Assembly (NCBI GenBank): GCA_022615465.1
Contig: JAKEGR010000179.1
Location: 1-8,838, forward strand
DNA length: 8,838 bases
Direction of reading: 5' to 3'
From: Planctomycetota bacterium
GTDB lineage: Bacteria; Planctomycetota; Planctomycetia; Pirellulales; Lacipirellulaceae
This document shows, in pieces, positions 7,183 to 8,838 of the stretch. Both the position numbers and the translations under genes were made by a program. Below the pieces are notes generated by a model, which was not told the DNA's origin, did no database searches, and saw nothing but the letters and a program-made list of their open reading frames with translations. The stretch's first letter is position 1; each line of letters begins with the position of its first letter.

Positions 7183-7914
7183 ATGAGCGAACCGGCCAGT
7201 TCTCAACTCGATGTCATCGCCGTTGGCGCCCACCCCGACGATGTCGAAATCGCTTGTGGCGGTACGCTGGCGAGTCTGGTTGACGCCGGCTTTCGCGTTG
7301 GAATCATCGATCTGACTGACGGCGAGCCGACACCCCTCTCTCCCGGGCCGGATGTTCGGATGGCCGAGGCCAAGGCCGCCGGCGAGGCGCTCGGCATTCA
7401 TCTGCGTTCATTGTTGCATTTGCCAAACCGTCGGCTGTTCGATTCCTTCGAGGCCCGAGTGAAACTTGCGATGGAATTCCGCAAACACCGTCCGCGGCTT
7501 GTCATTGGTCTGGGCGACAAGACGCCAATGGCCTCGCCGGACCACTGGCAGGCCATGCTGATCACCGATGCAGCCGTGTTCTATTCGCGGCTCACGAAGT
7601 GGGACGAACAATTTGAGCACCTGCCGCCTCATGCGATATCGAGGCAACTCTACTGTATGCTAGGTGCCCCTCTGGCGGGTGTACCCGTCACGGGCGGCGA
7701 GGTCATTGTCGATATCAGCCACACGCTCACCCGCAAGCTGGCCGCGATTCGCTGCTACCAGACGCAGTTTCCGCCCGAAAAGGAACACTTTTTCGAGCGA
7801 ATCGATGCCGCTGACCGCTATCTTGGGCGATCCGCCGGCGTGCTCGCCGCCGAGCGGCTTCTCAGCCCGCGGCCAGTTGTGACCAAAGACCTGATGCGAT
7901 CCTTGTTTGAGTAG
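7183..7914 (+). CDS. LmbE/PIG-L family zinc deacetylase, BshB1-like
   Basis: This 243-residue protein is of the LmbE-like N-acetylglucosaminyl deacetylase family. These zinc enzymes remove an acetyl group from an amino sugar, for example GlcNAc-malate in bacillithiol synthesis. The motif GAHPDDVE (residues 15-22) supplies H17 and D20 as expected zinc ligands and D19 as the general base. H121 in SPDHWQA is the expected third ligand. DLTDGEPTP (43-51) and the C-terminal part (VIVDIS, then [11 protein letters not shown] and RYLGRSAG) match the BshB1 subgroup, so N-acetyl-glucosaminyl malate deacetylase is the leading specific guess. No bshA or bshC gene is in view to support it. I chose the ATG at 7183; an in-frame GTG at 7129 would add 18 residues unlike the family. 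The enzyme should be cytoplasmic. It is convergent with mscL. Confidence 0.85.
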   Translation: MSEPASSQLDVIAVGAHPDDVEIACGGTLASLVDAGFRVGIIDLTDGEPTPLSPGPDVRMAEAKAAGEALGIHLRSLLHLPNRRLFDSFEARVKLAMEFRKHRPRLVIGLGDKTPMASPDHWQAMLITDAAVFYSRLTKWDEQFEHLPPHAISRQLYCMLGAPLAGVPVTGGEVIVDISHTLTRKLAAIRCYQTQFPPEKEHFFERIDAADRYLGRSAGVLAAERLLSPRPVVTKDLMRSLFE

Positions 7915-7928
7915 ATTTGGCCGTGGTG

Positions 7929-7974
7929 AGGCTTCTGTCCGAGCCGTTGCGCAGGGACTGCTCGGTCGGAGCCT
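7929..7974. terminator. Imperfect stem-loop between convergent genes, possible bidirectional terminator
   Basis: aggct (7929-7933) pairs with agcct (7970-7974), and ccgagc (7939-7944) pairs with gctcgg (7960-7965), with an internal loop between the two helices and a 15-base apical loop. It lies in the 75-base gap between the converging deacetylase and mscL genes, where a terminator is expected. There is no T-run on either side. Confidence 0.35.
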
Positions 7975-7989
7975 TGCCCTCCCCTGTTG

Positions 7990-8394
7990 CTACGCCGATC
8001 CGCGCTTCAACGAATCGCGGATCTCGCGTAATAGCAGGACGTCTTCCGGAGGTGGCGCCGGGGCAGCTTCTTCCGTGGATTTCAAGCGATTCATCGCCTT
8101 GATTACCATAAACAAAGCGAACGCGACAATCAAGAAATTGATAATTGCTTGAACGAACGCCCCCCAGCCGATCGTGGGCGCTGCGACGCCCTCCGCCAGT
8201 TGTGGAACAGGCAACGTGATCACGCGATCCCTGAAATCCACGCCCCCCGTCAGATAGCCCGTGATCGGCGAGATGATTTTCTCCACCAGCGAAGTGACAA
8301 TTTGGCCGAAAGCGGCACCAATGACAATGCCGACGGCCATATCGACTACATTGCCTCGCAGGGCAAATTTCTTGAACTCTTGCAACATACTCAC
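7990..8394 (-). CDS. mscL: Large-conductance mechanosensitive channel
   Basis: MscL is a homopentameric inner-membrane channel that opens under membrane tension and releases solutes during hypo-osmotic shock. The 134-residue protein has the family N-terminus MLQEFKKFALRGNVVDMAVG (residues 3-22) leading into TM1 (about 16-45, including GAAFGQIVTSLV). A periplasmic loop with GGVDFRDRVITLP follows, then TM2 (about 78-101, FVQAIINFLIVAFALFMVIK) and the C-terminal helix PPEDVLLLREIRDSLK. The length matches E. coli MscL (136 residues). I start at the GTG (8394-8392) because AGGAG lies 8 bases before it and the resulting MSMLQEF aligns with MSIIKEF in E. coli. The ATG two codons later would be 14 bases from the same site. 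The gene lies 67 bases downstream of the pseudouridine synthase on the same strand and could share its transcript. Confidence 0.95.
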   Translation of the reverse strand: MSMLQEFKKFALRGNVVDMAVGIVIGAAFGQIVTSLVEKIISPITGYLTGGVDFRDRVITLPVPQLAEGVAAPTIGWGAFVQAIINFLIVAFALFMVIKAMNRLKSTEEAAPAPPPEDVLLLREIRDSLKRGSA

Positions 8395-8461
8395 GGTATT
8401 TTCTCCTTCAAAAAATGGTTTTCGCGCCGGCCCGCGATGTTCGCACACGATCGACCAGAAA

Positions 8462-8838
8462 TCAAACGGCCCGCCAGCGGCGCAACGCGGCGAGAGTCTG
8501 CTCCATATCGTTTGGCAACGGTGCCTCGAACGTCATTCTCTCGCCGGTTGTCGGAAGCGTAATCGTCAGCCGCTGGGCGTGCAGCGCCTGGCGTTCCAGC
8601 AGCGGCGGCTCAGTCGCCGTGCTGCACGCATCCATAGCTTTGCCGATTTTGTCCCGCGGAATCAATTCCAACTCGGTAATTCTTGCCCGTCCCCCATACA
8701 GCCGGTCACACAGTACCGGACAGCCAATATGGGCCAGGTGGATTCGGATTTGGTGGGTCCGCCCGGTCTTTGGCCTGGCCCGCACCAGCGAGTAGCCGAC
8801 AAACCGCTCAAGGACTTCATAGTGTGTCCGTGCCGCGC
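8462..8838 (-). CDS. RluA-family pseudouridine synthase, C-terminal part (RluD-like)
   Basis: The gene runs off the right edge; the last 125 codons are visible. They read in frame from ARTHYEVLERF at the edge through SLVRARPKTGRTHQIRIHLA and GCPVLCDRLYGG, the conserved second half of RluA/RluC/RluD-type synthases, which convert uridine to pseudouridine in rRNA or tRNA. The catalytic aspartate (HRLDRxTSG motif) and any N-terminal S4 domain would be outside the window. The C-terminus, HAQRLTITLPTTGERMTFEAPLPND, is also typical of the family. A GTG at 8785 in this frame lies inside the conserved domain and is not the real start. I leave the symbol blank because the specific site (RluC, RluD or TruC type) cannot be decided from the fragment. 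Confidence 0.9.
   Translation of the reverse strand, partial: AARTHYEVLERFVGYSLVRARPKTGRTHQIRIHLAHIGCPVLCDRLYGGRARITELELIPRDKIGKAMDACSTATEPPLLERQALHAQRLTITLPTTGERMTFEAPLPNDMEQTLAALRRWRAV

Overview
The window looks like ordinary chromosomal DNA from a moderately GC-rich bacterium. My best guess is a planctomycete, probably near Pirellulales. That rests on recalled family resemblance: a large type 2 isoleucyl-tRNA synthetase, a glycosyltransferase with TPR-like repeats, and a tiny acidic protein of a kind I associate with that phylum. No database search was possible. I see no tRNA or rRNA gene, CRISPR array, transposase, prophage gene or origin.

Layout from left to right: (1) the 3' end of a CPBP-family membrane protease gene (+), followed by a DUF167/YggU-family gene (+). 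(2) Convergent to these is a minus-strand pair, ileS then purN, joined by an ATGA start/stop overlap. (3) Upstream of ileS is an 11-bp perfect hairpin that probably terminates the next minus-strand gene. That gene encodes an 85-residue protein with a very acidic tail carrying regularly spaced aromatic residues. It has its own near-consensus promoter and a leader hairpin. (4) Next is a minus-strand family 2 glycosyltransferase with helical repeats. (5) Divergent from it is a plus-strand LmbE/PIG-L (BshB1-like) zinc deacetylase, preceded by a possible 19-codon leader ORF. (6) Convergent to the deacetylase are mscL, encoding the large mechanosensitive channel, and the 3' half of a RluA-family pseudouridine synthase gene cut by the window edge, both on the minus strand.

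Most genes are housekeeping and functionally unrelated: translation (ileS, the rRNA or tRNA modification enzyme), purine synthesis (purN), osmotic protection (mscL), envelope or small-molecule chemistry (glycosyltransferase, deacetylase).

The most unusual structure is inside ileS. Two low-complexity in-frame insertions share an identical 17-base core made of a 7-base tandem repeat, in the same orientation and reading frame. One insertion also carries a perfect 6-bp hairpin. They look like a small dispersed repeat that a protein gene tolerates in surface loops. The acidic aromatic-ladder protein, its leader structure, and the doubtful C-terminus of the glycosyltransferase are the other points worth a second look.
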